From QHXN01 sp032162705 (GTDB lineage Bacteria > Acidobacteriota > Blastocatellia > Pyrinomonadales > Pyrinomonadaceae): a DNA stretch of 64,000 nt. The position numbers were made by a program, and so were the translations under genes. Where the stretch lies: NCBI GenBank assembly GCA_032162705.1, contig JAVRON010000052.1, forward strand, positions 44,347 through 108,346. The letters run 5' to 3'. The notes below the pieces were generated by a model that saw only the letters and a program-made list of their open reading frames with translations, did not search any database and was not told the DNA's origin. Positions 9,539 through 17,963 of this stretch are shown here, in pieces. Each line of letters starts with the position of its first letter. Positions within the stretch are counted from its first letter, which is position 1.

Positions 9539-9955
9539 ATGAAGATGAGTATCAAGGCACTTGAAATGCTGTTCCTCGAAGTGGACAGCCTCGAAGAGTC
9601 TTTGGACTTCTACTCCACCGGACTCGGCTTTGAGGTTGACCAGCACAAGCCCGAGGCCGAGCCGCCGATGGCGACATTGCGCGCGGGCCGCCTGCGCCTG
9701 TCGCTCGCGCAAAGACCTGCGATGGCGCGTCGCGGGCGTGGTATATATTTTTTCCTCACGGTCGAGGACGTAGACGAGTTCTACGACTTTCTGGTCGCGG
9801 GCGGGATTGAAGTCTTCGACCCGCCCGCGGACGCAGGCTGGGGCGGTCGCTTCTTCGCGATTGTAGACCCCAACGGCTATCGCCTCTTCTTCGTCACGTG
9901 GTACGCGGACGGGCCCTATCTGGACGACCCCAACGAGCTAGGCTTGTCGGATTGA
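9539..9955 (+). CDS. VOC (glyoxalase/bleomycin resistance) family protein
   Basis: A 138-aa single-domain protein with the VOC fold pattern: LEMLFLEVDSLEESLDFYST at the N-terminus, a central strand region (RGIYFFLTVEDVDEFYDF) and the closing FAIVDPNGYRLFF motif. VOC proteins bind a metal and act as isomerases, dioxygenases or antibiotic-binding proteins; this one cannot be assigned a substrate. It begins 22 bp after the J-domain gene. A second ATG two codons later is better spaced from the GGCGGTGG ribosome-binding site and may be the real start. Confidence 0.82.
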   Translation: MKMSIKALEMLFLEVDSLEESLDFYSTGLGFEVDQHKPEAEPPMATLRAGRLRLSLAQRPAMARRGRGIYFFLTVEDVDEFYDFLVAGGIEVFDPPADAGWGGRFFAIVDPNGYRLFFVTWYADGPYLDDPNELGLSD

Positions 9956-10087
9956 GGCTTGAGTCCCTACAATGGTTTCCGTATTTTCCCTTGCGAATCT
10001 TATGCGCCCTGCACGCTCCCGAACGGCGCATCTCAACTTAAAAGTCAGACTACGATTGACGGCCCACTTTGCCGTCCGGGAGCAGCC

Positions 10088-11113
10088 ATGCGCTACGTTG
10101 ACAATCCGCCCAACCCCTGGCTCTCGACGAGTGTCGAGTGGATCGGCGAGCCGCCCGAGTCGAAGGTCGAGGTCTTCGAGGAGACCGAGACGCGCCGCAT
10201 CATCACACACAACGACAGTCCCGATGTGGGTTTCGACTACTCGGTCAACTGCTATCGCGGCTGCACACACGCGTGCAGTTATTGCTTCAGCCGCCCGACG
10301 CACGAGTACCTCGGCTTTGGCGCGGGCACCGATTTCGAGACGAAGATCGTCGCCAAGATTCACGCGCCAGAGCTTTTGCGCGATGAGTTCATGCGCCCGT
10401 CATGGCGTGGGCAGACCATCGTCTTCTCGTTCACCTCCGACCCGTATCTTCCGCTCGAAGCGAACTACAAATTGACGCGTCGCTGTCTGGAAGTCTGCCT
10501 TGAGTTTCGCAATCCCGTCGGTGTCGTCACCAAGTCGGCGCTCGTTCGACGCGACAAAGATTTGCTCTCCGCGCTCGCGCGCGAGGCAGGGGCCAGCGTC
10601 TACTTCTCGATACCTTTTGCGGACGACGCGACGGCGAAGGCGCTTGAGCCTTCCGCGCCTCTGCCCGCCGCGCGCTTCCGCGCAATGGCCGAACTCGCCG
10701 AAGCGGGTGTTCCCGTCGGCCTCGCCATCGCGCCCGTCATCCCCGGTTTAAGCGACCCGGACATTCCGAAACTCCTCAAGCGCGCGAAGGAGGCGGGCGC
10801 GCGCCGTGCCTTCATCAACCTTCTGCGACTTCCCGGAAACGTCGCGCCCTACTTCGAGCAGCGGCTTCGCGAGCGCTTGCCGACGAAGGCCGAACGCGTG
10901 CTCGCGCGCCAGAGAGAGGTGCGCGGCGGGCGCTTGAACTCAAGCGAGTTCGGCGAACGCATGCAAGGGCACGGCGTCTACTGGCAGCTCATCGAAAAGA
11001 GCTTCCGCGTCCACTGCGCGCGCCTCGGCTTCAATCGGGAAGAGGAACGATCATACTCAACTCATCCGAGCACATTCCGCAGGCCGTCGGCGCAAGCGTC
11101 GCTGTTTGAATGA
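10088..11113 (+). CDS. Radical SAM protein, SplB-like (PA0069/Rv2578c type)
   Basis: A 341-aa protein with the radical SAM cluster motif C-x3-C-x2-C in CTHACSYC, followed by FSFTSDPYLPLE and the long C-terminal segment typical of this SplB-related family. The [4Fe-4S] cluster would cleave S-adenosylmethionine; the substrate of this subfamily is not known. The ATG has a well-placed GGGAG (5-nt spacing). The frame is open upstream to 9959, and the residues just before the ATG (RPGAA) resemble the start of homologues, so a slightly longer protein is possible. Confidence 0.85.
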   Translation: MRYVDNPPNPWLSTSVEWIGEPPESKVEVFEETETRRIITHNDSPDVGFDYSVNCYRGCTHACSYCFSRPTHEYLGFGAGTDFETKIVAKIHAPELLRDEFMRPSWRGQTIVFSFTSDPYLPLEANYKLTRRCLEVCLEFRNPVGVVTKSALVRRDKDLLSALAREAGASVYFSIPFADDATAKALEPSAPLPAARFRAMAELAEAGVPVGLAIAPVIPGLSDPDIPKLLKRAKEAGARRAFINLLRLPGNVAPYFEQRLRERLPTKAERVLARQREVRGGRLNSSEFGERMQGHGVYWQLIEKSFRVHCARLGFNREEERSYSTHPSTFRRPSAQASLFE

Positions 11114-11226
11114 GGTTCTTGAGTGTGGCGCGTCGAGTGTTCACCGCAGCTCGCATAAAATTCGAGTGAGAGATAAACGCGCCCGGAGGATGGGAAAAGA
11201 GGGACAAACGCCCGTCACCAAAACTC

Positions 11227-11256
11227 TTCAACGCGCGGCGCGAGTGCCGGTATAAT
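11227..11256 (+). promoter_or_regulatory. Putative promoter of the CBS/dehydrogenase operon
   Basis: A perfect TATAAT at 11251-11256 preceded by TTCAAC at 11227-11232 (18-bp spacer). Transcription would start near 11263, giving a leader of about 40 nt that contains the AGGAGGGAG ribosome-binding site of the CBS gene. This rules out the ATG at 11255 as the start. Confidence 0.5.
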
Positions 11257-11302
11257 GTGTGCGCTCTTGGCAAAGAGAACCGGCAGGAGGGAGTCGAAGC
11301 GT

Positions 11303-11728
11303 ATGATGACCATCAAGCACGTGGTATGTGATCGCGAGCCTTACTTCGTGAGCGATACGGCGACCGCTCTGGACGCCGCCGAATACATGGCGAGCCGCAA
11401 GATCGGGGCGGTCTGCGTCCTCGACGCCGAAGAGAAACTGTGCGGCATCTTCTCCGAACGCGACCTGCTCAACCGCGTCGTCGTCCGCAAGCTCGACCCG
11501 GCAGCAGTCCCCATCCGCGAAGTGATGAGCGAGCCGCGCGCGGTCATCGAGTGCGGCGACACCCCGCACGAGGCTTTAGAACGTATGGAGCAAGTCGGCA
11601 GCCGTCATCTTCCCGTCGTCGATGGAGACAAATTCATCGGCATGCTCTCAATGCGCGACATCATGCGCGTCGAGATCGGCGAGCAGGGAGCCGAGCTGCA
11701 ACTGCTGCACGAGTACATCTCGCATTGA
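11303..11728 (+). CDS. Tandem CBS-domain protein
   Basis: A 141-aa protein made almost entirely of two CBS motifs (about residues 10-60 and 70-130; SRKIGAVCVLDAEEKLCGIF and GSRHLPVVDGDKFIGMLSMR). Paired CBS motifs form a Bateman module that usually senses adenine nucleotides or SAM. There is no attached enzyme domain, so it is probably a stand-alone regulator or stress protein. An AGGAGG lies 12 nt upstream of the ATG. The TGA stop overlaps the ATG of the next gene by one base (TGATG), suggesting translational coupling to a sugar dehydrogenase lipoprotein. Confidence 0.88.
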   Translation: MMTIKHVVCDREPYFVSDTATALDAAEYMASRKIGAVCVLDAEEKLCGIFSERDLLNRVVVRKLDPAAVPIREVMSEPRAVIECGDTPHEALERMEQVGSRHLPVVDGDKFIGMLSMRDIMRVEIGEQGAELQLLHEYISH

Positions 11729-12951
11729 TGAAGAAATTGCCGACCAGGAATCTGCCGACAAAAACTCTGCCAACTCAGAAGCTGACGGACAAAGTATCTA
11801 TGTGGCCGCATAACTTTCTGGCGCTCGTCTGCGCCGTGGCTTTGCTGCTGTCTTGTGGTCAACCGCCGAAGGGTCGCGGCGCGGGCGAGGTCGCTTCGAC
11901 CAGCGACGGCGCGGCCAGCTTCCGCGTCGAGACGGTTATCGGCAACCTCGAAGTCCCCTGGTCAATCGTCTTTACGCCCGATGGCCGGATGCTCTTCAAC
12001 GAGCGACCGGGGCGCGTGCGTGTCTATGAGAATGGAAAGTTGAGGCCGCAGCCGCTCGCCGTCATCGAAGACGTTGAGCCTACGGGCGAGAGCGGGCTGA
12101 TGGGCCTCACGCTGCATCCACGGTTCGCCGACAATCACCTGCTTTACATCTCCTACGCATACAAGTCTGGTGGCGACGAGCGCGTGCGCGTCGTGCGCTT
12201 CCGCGAGACAGGCACGGCGCTCGCAGACCGCAAGGTAATTATCGAAGACCTTCCGGCGGCGCAGTTTCATGCGGGTACGCGTCTGCGCTTTGGCCCCGAC
12301 GGCAAGCTCTATGTGACGACCGGCGACGCTACTACGCGCGAGATCGCGCAACGCCTCGACTCGCTCGGCGGAAAGGTTCTGCGCCTGAATGACGACGGCA
12401 CAGTGCCACCCGATAATCCCTTCGTCGGCCAGTCAAACGCGCGCCCCGAAATCTGGACGTACGGCCACCGCAACTCGCAGGGGCTAGACTGGCAGCCGGG
12501 AACGAATCTCCTGTTCGAGACCGAACATGGCCCCTCCGGCTTCGATGGCCCCGGCGGCGGCGACGAAGTGAACATCGTCGAGCGTGGTAAGAACTACGGC
12601 TGGCCCGTCATTCACCACACCGCGACGAAGGCCGGGATGGAGTCGCCTCTTCTCGAATACACGCCCGCGTGCGCGCCCGCAAGCGGGACGTTCTATCGCG
12701 GCACGTTGCTCGCACAGTTCAAGGGGAACTTCTTCTTCGGCTGCCTGCGCGGCGAAGGACTCCAGCGCGTCGTGCTCGACGGGCGCAAAGTCGTCAGCCA
12801 GGAGCGCCTGCTTCAAGGCCAGTACGGACGCATCCGCGACGTAACGGAAGGCCCCGACGGCGCGCTCTACTTCTCGACTTCCAATCGCGATGGACGCGGC
12901 TCGCCCGCCAAAGACGACGACCGCATCATGCGTCTCGTTCCACAACGATGA
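11728..12951 (+). CDS. PQQ-dependent sugar dehydrogenase-like lipoprotein
   Basis: A 407-aa protein with a lipoprotein signal ending LLLSC (Cys at about residue 40), then a six-bladed glucose/sorbosone dehydrogenase propeller (VPWSIVFTPDGRMLFNERPG, GESGLMGLTLHPRF, RFGPDGKLYVTTGDAT, YGHRNSQGLDW, EHGPSG..GGDEVN). Such enzymes oxidise aldose sugars in the periplasm with PQQ and calcium. The chosen ATG overlaps the CBS stop. An internal ATG at 11800 directly before the hydrophobic core is an alternative. The extra 24 residues come from an imperfect 15-bp tandem repeat encoding variants of LPT-K/R-N/T/L. The stop codon lies inside the following repeat element. Confidence 0.85.
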   Translation: MKKLPTRNLPTKTLPTQKLTDKVSMWPHNFLALVCAVALLLSCGQPPKGRGAGEVASTSDGAASFRVETVIGNLEVPWSIVFTPDGRMLFNERPGRVRVYENGKLRPQPLAVIEDVEPTGESGLMGLTLHPRFADNHLLYISYAYKSGGDERVRVVRFRETGTALADRKVIIEDLPAAQFHAGTRLRFGPDGKLYVTTGDATTREIAQRLDSLGGKVLRLNDDGTVPPDNPFVGQSNARPEIWTYGHRNSQGLDWQPGTNLLFETEHGPSGFDGPGGGDEVNIVERGKNYGWPVIHHTATKAGMESPLLEYTPACAPASGTFYRGTLLAQFKGNFFFGCLRGEGLQRVVLDGRKVVSQERLLQGQYGRIRDVTEGPDGALYFSTSNRDGRGSPAKDDDRIMRLVPQR

Positions 12952-13030
12952 ACGCGGAACGATGAACTGAAAAACAAGCTGTCTTCAGTTCATCGTTAAT
13001 CATTCCGCATTCATCGTTTCATTCGTTCCA
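12943..13030. repeat. Heptamer inverted repeat, AACGATG family (copy a)
   Basis: The left arm reads in 7-bp words AACGATG-AACGCGG-AACGATG-AACTGAA. The right arm is the inverse with substitutions. The core is about 13 nt. The TGA stop of the dehydrogenase gene (12949-12951) is part of the first heptamer. Other copies are at 44626-44710 and 50308-50393. Confidence 0.85.
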
Positions 13031-13049
13031 GGCCTTCAGCACTTCTTCC

Positions 13050-14087
13050 TCAAAGCGTGCGTGTCACTTTTGCGAGCGAGCGCGGGGCATCGGGGTCAAG
13101 CCCCTTAGCGTCCGCGAGCAGCGCGGCGAAGAGTTGTGCGGGGATGATGTAGGGGATGACGGACAGCATCTCGTTGATCCCGGCGGGGAGGCGGACAGAG
13201 CGCGTCGCAAGCTTGGCAACCTCCTCATCCGAAGTGAAGGCGAGCGTGTCGGCGCGAAGCTCCTTCAGGCGCGCGAGCAACTCGCGCACGCCCCCGAGCG
13301 TCACGCCCGGCGGGGCAAAGGCGAAGATCGGGAAGTGTCGCTCGACAACCGCGAGCGGCCCGTGCAGAAAGTCTGCCGACGAGAAACGCTCGGCCACGAC
13401 GTAGCAGGTCTCCATCAGCTTCAAGGCCATCTCGAAGGCGTTGGCATAGACCAGCCCGCGCCCGACGACGACGCAGTTCTCCATGAAGACGTAGCGCTCG
13501 ACCATCTGCTCGATCTGTGGACGCAGGCTCAAAGCACTCGCGGCGAACTCAGGGATAGCCTCATAGCCGAGTCGCGCCGCGCCGCCCGAGAGCGCCTCGG
13601 CCAGCATGTAGAAGTGTAGAAGCTGGCCCGTGTAGGTCTTCGTCGCCGCAACCGAACGCTCACGCCCGCCGTGCATCAAGAGCGTCTCGTCCACCAATTT
13701 CGTCATTGATGAATCGGCCTCGTTCGTGATGCCGATGGTGCAGTACGCTCCGCCTTCGCGCGCTTCGGCGAGCACGCGGTTGATGTCCTCGCCCTCGCCC
13801 GACTGCGAGACGCCGATGACGACCGCGCGTTCAAGTCGCAGCCGCGCCCCGTAGAGCGTGCTGACCGAAGGCGCGGCCAGCGCGACGGGGATGCCGGTCG
13901 TTATCTCAAGCAGGTAGCGCCCGAAGAGCGCGGCGTTGTCCGATGAGCCGCGCGCGACGAGCACGATCAGGTCAACTTCGCGCGCGAGCAGACGCTCGCC
14001 GAGGCGCGCAACCTTCCCGCGCTCCTCTTCGATGGTGCGCGCGAGAGCCTCCGGCTGCTGCGCGATCTCTTCGAGCATCAGTGACAC
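13050..14087 (-). CDS. Double-SIS sugar-phosphate isomerase/deaminase (GlmS C-terminal / NagB-II-like)
   Basis: A 345-aa protein with two SIS domains (about residues 30-180 and 190-335), matching the isomerase half of GlmS but lacking the glutamine amidotransferase domain. Motifs include VARGSSDNAALFGRYLLE, GVSQSGEGEDINRVL and SVAATKTYTGQL. Amidotransferase-less GlmS-like proteins include the NagB-II glucosamine-6-phosphate deaminases. That role fits the divergent GH20 hexosaminidase and NagX-like gene next door. GTG 14087 follows GAGGAG by 12 nt; ATG 14078 (start of MLEEIAQQPEAL) is the alternative. The reading frame open to 14153 does not look like family sequence. Confidence 0.82.
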   Translation of the reverse strand: MSLMLEEIAQQPEALARTIEEERGKVARLGERLLAREVDLIVLVARGSSDNAALFGRYLLEITTGIPVALAAPSVSTLYGARLRLERAVVIGVSQSGEGEDINRVLAEAREGGAYCTIGITNEADSSMTKLVDETLLMHGGRERSVAATKTYTGQLLHFYMLAEALSGGAARLGYEAIPEFAASALSLRPQIEQMVERYVFMENCVVVGRGLVYANAFEMALKLMETCYVVAERFSSADFLHGPLAVVERHFPIFAFAPPGVTLGGVRELLARLKELRADTLAFTSDEEVAKLATRSVRLPAGINEMLSVIPYIIPAQLFAALLADAKGLDPDAPRSLAKVTRTL

Positions 14088-14249
14088 GGCTGAACAGTTC
14101 TCCTCGCTAAAATCTCGTCCGTTGACTCGACATCTGCATAACGCGTTGCTCATCTTGCACAGCGCGTTGACTCTCTTTTGCCATCATGTTAATTGTCGGC
14201 GCAAGTGTTCTGACACCACATCCGAATTTTTTATTCGCAAATCGACGTG

Positions 14250-16430
14250 ATGAAAACTACCTTGCCGCAGACACGTAAGACGGCGCTCGCCTCCATCCTA
14301 CTACTTTTGACCTTCTTCGCCGCGACCGCATGGCGACCCGCCGCCCACGCGCAAGAGCGAAGGGCGGCAACACTCAAGCTCAAAGAAGCTCCGACGCAGA
14401 CAGCCGAATCTCAGTCCGCCGTCCAGATCATCCCCGCGCCGAAATCCCTTGCATCGACGGGCGAAAACTTTTCGCTCTCGCGGGACGCGCGCATCACGCT
14501 CGCCGACCCGAAGTCTGCGGACGACCGCTTCGCCGCACAGGATTTCGCCGACGACGTAAGCGCAACGGCGAACGTCACGCTCCGCGTCGGCGAAGGGGGA
14601 GGGAAGCGAAGGATTCTCGTCGGACTCTTCACACTCCCGCGCGTGCGCGCTGCAATCGAGAAGGAAGGATTGAGCCTCCCCGATAACATGGACGAGGAAG
14701 GCTATCTGCTCATCGTGAAGTCGAACCTGATCGTCGTCACGGGTCAGACGGCGACGGGGACGTTCTACGGTCTTCAGACGCTCAAGCAGCTCGTGCGGGG
14801 CGAGGGCGACGCGGCGTTTGTGCAGGGAGTGCAGATAACTGACTGGCCTTCGATGCGTTGGCGCGCGCTCTCCGACGACATCAGCCGCGGCCCCATCCCT
14901 ACGCTCGAATACTTCAAGCGGCAGATTCGCACAGAGGCTATGTTCAAGATGAACATGCACAGCCTCTACATGGAGCACGTCTTCGCTTCGGCTTCGCACC
15001 CGCTCATCGCTCCCGAGGGCGGCGCGCTTGCGCCCGACGAAATCCGCGAGCTGGTCGCATACGCGCGCCGCTTCCACGTCGAACTCGTCCCGCAGCAGCA
15101 GACCTTCGGCCACCTGCACAAGGCGCTCAAGCTTGAGAAGTATAACGAGCTGGCCGAGGTTCCATACGGCGACGTGCTCTCGCCGCAACAGGAGGGCACG
15201 TACAAGCTGGTCTCGGACTTGTACAGAGAACTCGATGAGCTGTTCCCGGGCAAGTTCTTTCACATCGGCGCGGACGAGACGGTCGAGCTGGGTCGCGGTC
15301 AGAGCGCCGAACAGGTGAAGACGCGCGGCGTAGGCCCCGTCTACTTCGACCACCTCAAGCGCGTGCGCGAACTCCTGCGGCCTTACAATCGGCGTCTGAT
15401 GTTCTGGGGCGACATCGCGCTCAATCATCCAGACCTTCTGCCCGGCGTGCCGCGCGACATGATCGCGATGAACTGGGACTATGCGCCGAAAGATACTTAC
15501 GAGGCGCGCATCGCACTCTTCAAGAAGGCAGGGCTTGAACAGTTCGTCTGCCCCGGCGTCCAGAGCTGGAACCAGATATTCCCGAACACCGAAGCGGCAC
15601 GCGTCAACATCACGAACTTCATCCGCGACGGACAGAAGGCGGGCGTGCTCGGCGTGATGAACACCGAATGGGACGACGACGGCGAGTCGCTGTTCGAGGG
15701 CGCGTGGTACGGTGTCGTGCTCGGCGCAGCGAGTTCGTGGCAGGCAGCGCCGCTCGACCTCGCTGCCTTCGAGCGCGACTTCGACTGGGCTTTCTTTCGT
15801 CACGAAGGCCAAGAGCTAACGAAGGCCACGCGCACGCTCGGCGGCGTCAATCAGCTACTCGGCATCAGCTCAAGCGACCAGCTTTTCTGGCGCGACCCCT
15901 TCACGGATGACTTTCAGGAAGTGGTCGCGCGCAAGCTCGAAGACAAGACGCGGCAGATGCGTCTCGCCGTCGAGGGGGCCGAAGAGACCATCCTGCGCGA
16001 GCGTTCGCACGCCGGTCGCAATCTCCAGACACTCGAAGCGATGCGTCTCGCCGCGCGTCGCTTCGACCACATGGGACGCCGCGCGCAGGTCGTCGAACAA
16101 TTCAGCCGCGACTACTGGGACGCATATTTGAACATGGGCGACCGACGCCGTGTGCGACGCCTGCGTTCTTATTCGGGCGCGGTCTACAACTCTCTGCGCG
16201 AGATGGCCGAGGAGTTGACGGAGTTGCGCGAAGCCTACCGCGAGCAATGGCTCAGAGAGAATCGCCCTTACTGGCTCGCGAGCGTACTGGCGCGTTATGA
16301 TCTCGCCGTCTCGCGCTGGCTCTCGCGCTCGAAGCAGATGGAAGAGGCTCTGCGCGACTACGACCAGACCTCAACGCTGCCCGCGCCGTCCGAGTTCGGC
16401 CTCGGCCCGCGGCCCACGCAGGAAGATTGA
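14250..16430 (+). CDS. Glycoside hydrolase family 20, beta-N-acetylhexosaminidase
   Basis: A 726-aa secreted protein. After the signal peptide (ending near AHAQ) come a GH20b-type N-terminal domain (about 50-195, with the IIPAPKSL start typical of hexosaminidases) and the GH20 TIM barrel (about 200-520). The catalytic Asp-Glu pair is in HIGADETVELG (D342, E343). The C-terminal 200 residues are helical and charged. The enzyme would remove terminal GlcNAc or GalNAc from chitin-, peptidoglycan- or glycan-derived oligosaccharides outside the cytoplasm. A GTG directly before the ATG is an alternative start. It is divergent from the SIS gene, and the NagX-like gene follows, forming an amino-sugar cluster. 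Confidence 0.9.
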   Translation: MKTTLPQTRKTALASILLLLTFFAATAWRPAAHAQERRAATLKLKEAPTQTAESQSAVQIIPAPKSLASTGENFSLSRDARITLADPKSADDRFAAQDFADDVSATANVTLRVGEGGGKRRILVGLFTLPRVRAAIEKEGLSLPDNMDEEGYLLIVKSNLIVVTGQTATGTFYGLQTLKQLVRGEGDAAFVQGVQITDWPSMRWRALSDDISRGPIPTLEYFKRQIRTEAMFKMNMHSLYMEHVFASASHPLIAPEGGALAPDEIRELVAYARRFHVELVPQQQTFGHLHKALKLEKYNELAEVPYGDVLSPQQEGTYKLVSDLYRELDELFPGKFFHIGADETVELGRGQSAEQVKTRGVGPVYFDHLKRVRELLRPYNRRLMFWGDIALNHPDLLPGVPRDMIAMNWDYAPKDTYEARIALFKKAGLEQFVCPGVQSWNQIFPNTEAARVNITNFIRDGQKAGVLGVMNTEWDDDGESLFEGAWYGVVLGAASSWQAAPLDLAAFERDFDWAFFRHEGQELTKATRTLGGVNQLLGISSSDQLFWRDPFTDDFQEVVARKLEDKTRQMRLAVEGAEETILRERSHAGRNLQTLEAMRLAARRFDHMGRRAQVVEQFSRDYWDAYLNMGDRRRVRRLRSYSGAVYNSLREMAEELTELREAYREQWLRENRPYWLASVLARYDLAVSRWLSRSKQMEEALRDYDQTSTLPAPSEFGLGPRPTQED

Positions 16431-16446
16431 TTTAGACCTTCGAGAA

Positions 16447-16522
16447 CTTTGTGAATCCCTTCGTGTCCTTTTGGTTAGAGAGCCAGCGCTTAACCACAAA
16501 GGACACGAAGGGATTCACAAAG
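16447..16522. repeat. Palindromic repeat, CCACAGAGG family (copy c)
   Basis: Arms of about 31 bp (16447-16477 and 16491-16522) match as inverted copies with one indel (left arm CTTTGTGAATCCCTTCG...). The 13-nt core is unrelated. The element ends 10 bp before the AGGAGGAGG ribosome-binding site of the next gene, so a strong hairpin would sit at the start of its leader. Confidence 0.88.
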
Positions 16523-16549
16523 GCCACAAAGAAGGAGGAGGTGTCGAAG

Positions 16550-17794
16550 ATGAGTGTGAGTGTCGGCGAGCATAGGACAGGCGTGCGGACGGAAGAGGAG
16601 GCCACGCGTATCAGGGCGGGCGCGGCGACGGGCGGCGACGGAATAGAGCGTGCGCCGGGCGCGACGCGCATCCTATCGCTCGACGTGTTCCGCGGCATGA
16701 CCGTCGCGGGAATGGTTCTGGTCAACAATCCCGGTACGTGGGGCGCAATCTACAGTCCGCTCGAACACGCCACATGGCATGGTTGGACGCCGACCGACCT
16801 AGTCTTCCCGTTCTTCCTTTTTATCGTCGGCGTCTCGATCACGCTCGCGCTCTCGCGCCGCGCCGAAGCAGTGGGGAGCAAGCGAGACCTCTACGTGAAG
16901 ATCGTCCGCCGCTCCGTCATCATCTTTGCGCTGGCGCTGGTGCTCGCGGGCTTTCCGTTCTACAACTTCACGACGCACACATCTATCGACCTCTCGGCCA
17001 TACGTCTGACCGGCGTGCTCAATCGCATCGCCGTCTGCTACCTCTTCGCCTCGATCATCTTCCTCAAGACAAACTGGCGCAGGCAGGCCGTCATCATCGG
17101 CGTGCTGCTCATCATTTACTGGGCGATTCTCGTGCTCTTGCCTGCGCCTGGCTCCGCCGCGGGCGACATGTCGAAGCAGGGCAGCATCGTCTCCTACGTT
17201 GACCGCACGATTCTAGGCAATCACATCTGGAAGGGCGGCGAGAAGATTTACGACCCTGAAGGTATCCTGAGCACCATCGGCGCACTCGCGACGACGCTCG
17301 TCGGTGTGCTGGCCGGTCAGCTTTTGCGCTCGCGCCGCTCGGCGCTTGAGAAGGTTTCGGCGATGTTCGTCGCGGGCGTCGCAGGGATTGTCGCGGGGTG
17401 GGTCTGGAACTACTGGCTGCCTGTGAACAAGGCTCTATGGACAAGCTCGTACGTATTGCTGACGGCAGGGATGGCGCTCGAACTGTTCGCCGCCTGTTAC
17501 TGGTTGATAGACATACAGGGCTACAAGCGCTGGTCGCTTCCGTTTCGAGTCTTCGGAACCAACGCGCTCGCCGTCTTCTTCCTGACGGGACTGACCGCGC
17601 GTTTGCTGACGATCATCAAGCTGACGGGTGCGAACGGCCAACAGGTCGCGCTCCAGACCGTCATCTTCAAAAACCTCTTCGCCTCCTGGGCATCACCCAT
17701 CAACGCCTCGCTCGCCTTCGCCGTCTGCTTCGTGCTCATCTGGCTCGGACTGATGTCGATACTCTACCGTCGCGGCATCTTTATCAAAGTCTGA
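16550..17794 (+). CDS. nagX: NagX-like membrane acyltransferase (DUF5009 / heparan-alpha-glucosaminide N-acetyltransferase family)
   Basis: A 414-aa polytopic membrane protein with about ten hydrophobic segments. It opens with the family signature LSLDVFRGMTVAGMVLVNNPG and TDLVFPFFLFIVGVSITLALS. The human member acetylates terminal glucosamine using cytosolic acetyl-CoA. Bacterial NagX is found in GlcNAc catabolic loci, where its exact role is unsettled. Here it directly follows a GH20 hexosaminidase, which supports an amino-sugar role. ATG 16550 has an excellent AGGAGGAGG ribosome-binding site 9 nt upstream. Upstream in-frame codons are translation of the palindromic repeat and are excluded. 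Confidence 0.85.
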   Translation: MSVSVGEHRTGVRTEEEATRIRAGAATGGDGIERAPGATRILSLDVFRGMTVAGMVLVNNPGTWGAIYSPLEHATWHGWTPTDLVFPFFLFIVGVSITLALSRRAEAVGSKRDLYVKIVRRSVIIFALALVLAGFPFYNFTTHTSIDLSAIRLTGVLNRIAVCYLFASIIFLKTNWRRQAVIIGVLLIIYWAILVLLPAPGSAAGDMSKQGSIVSYVDRTILGNHIWKGGEKIYDPEGILSTIGALATTLVGVLAGQLLRSRRSALEKVSAMFVAGVAGIVAGWVWNYWLPVNKALWTSSYVLLTAGMALELFAACYWLIDIQGYKRWSLPFRVFGTNALAVFFLTGLTARLLTIIKLTGANGQQVALQTVIFKNLFASWASPINASLAFAVCFVLIWLGLMSILYRRGIFIKV

Positions 17795-17842
17795 TGGGCA
17801 GGCACACTCAAGCAAACTTCAGATGAGTGTACGGAGTGGGGC

Positions 17843-17930
17843 GGAAGCCCGACCGTGAGGGAGGGCGTCTCGACTTCCGCCACACGCATCAAGATGCACT
17901 CTCTACGCCCTCCCTCACGGTCGGGCTTCC
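17843..17930. repeat. REP-like palindrome, AAGCCCGACCGTGAGG family (copy a)
   Basis: Perfect 25-bp inverted arms at 17843-17867 and 17906-17930 around a 38-nt loop. The loop contains a small palindrome GCATCAAGATGC. It lies between convergent genes (nagX-like and the D-aminoacylase gene) and could act as a bidirectional terminator, although there is no T-tract. A second copy in reversed orientation is at 27421-27503. Confidence 0.92.
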
Positions 17931-17963
17931 TCCTCGCTGCTCTCCAGCCAATTCAAAGAAGGC

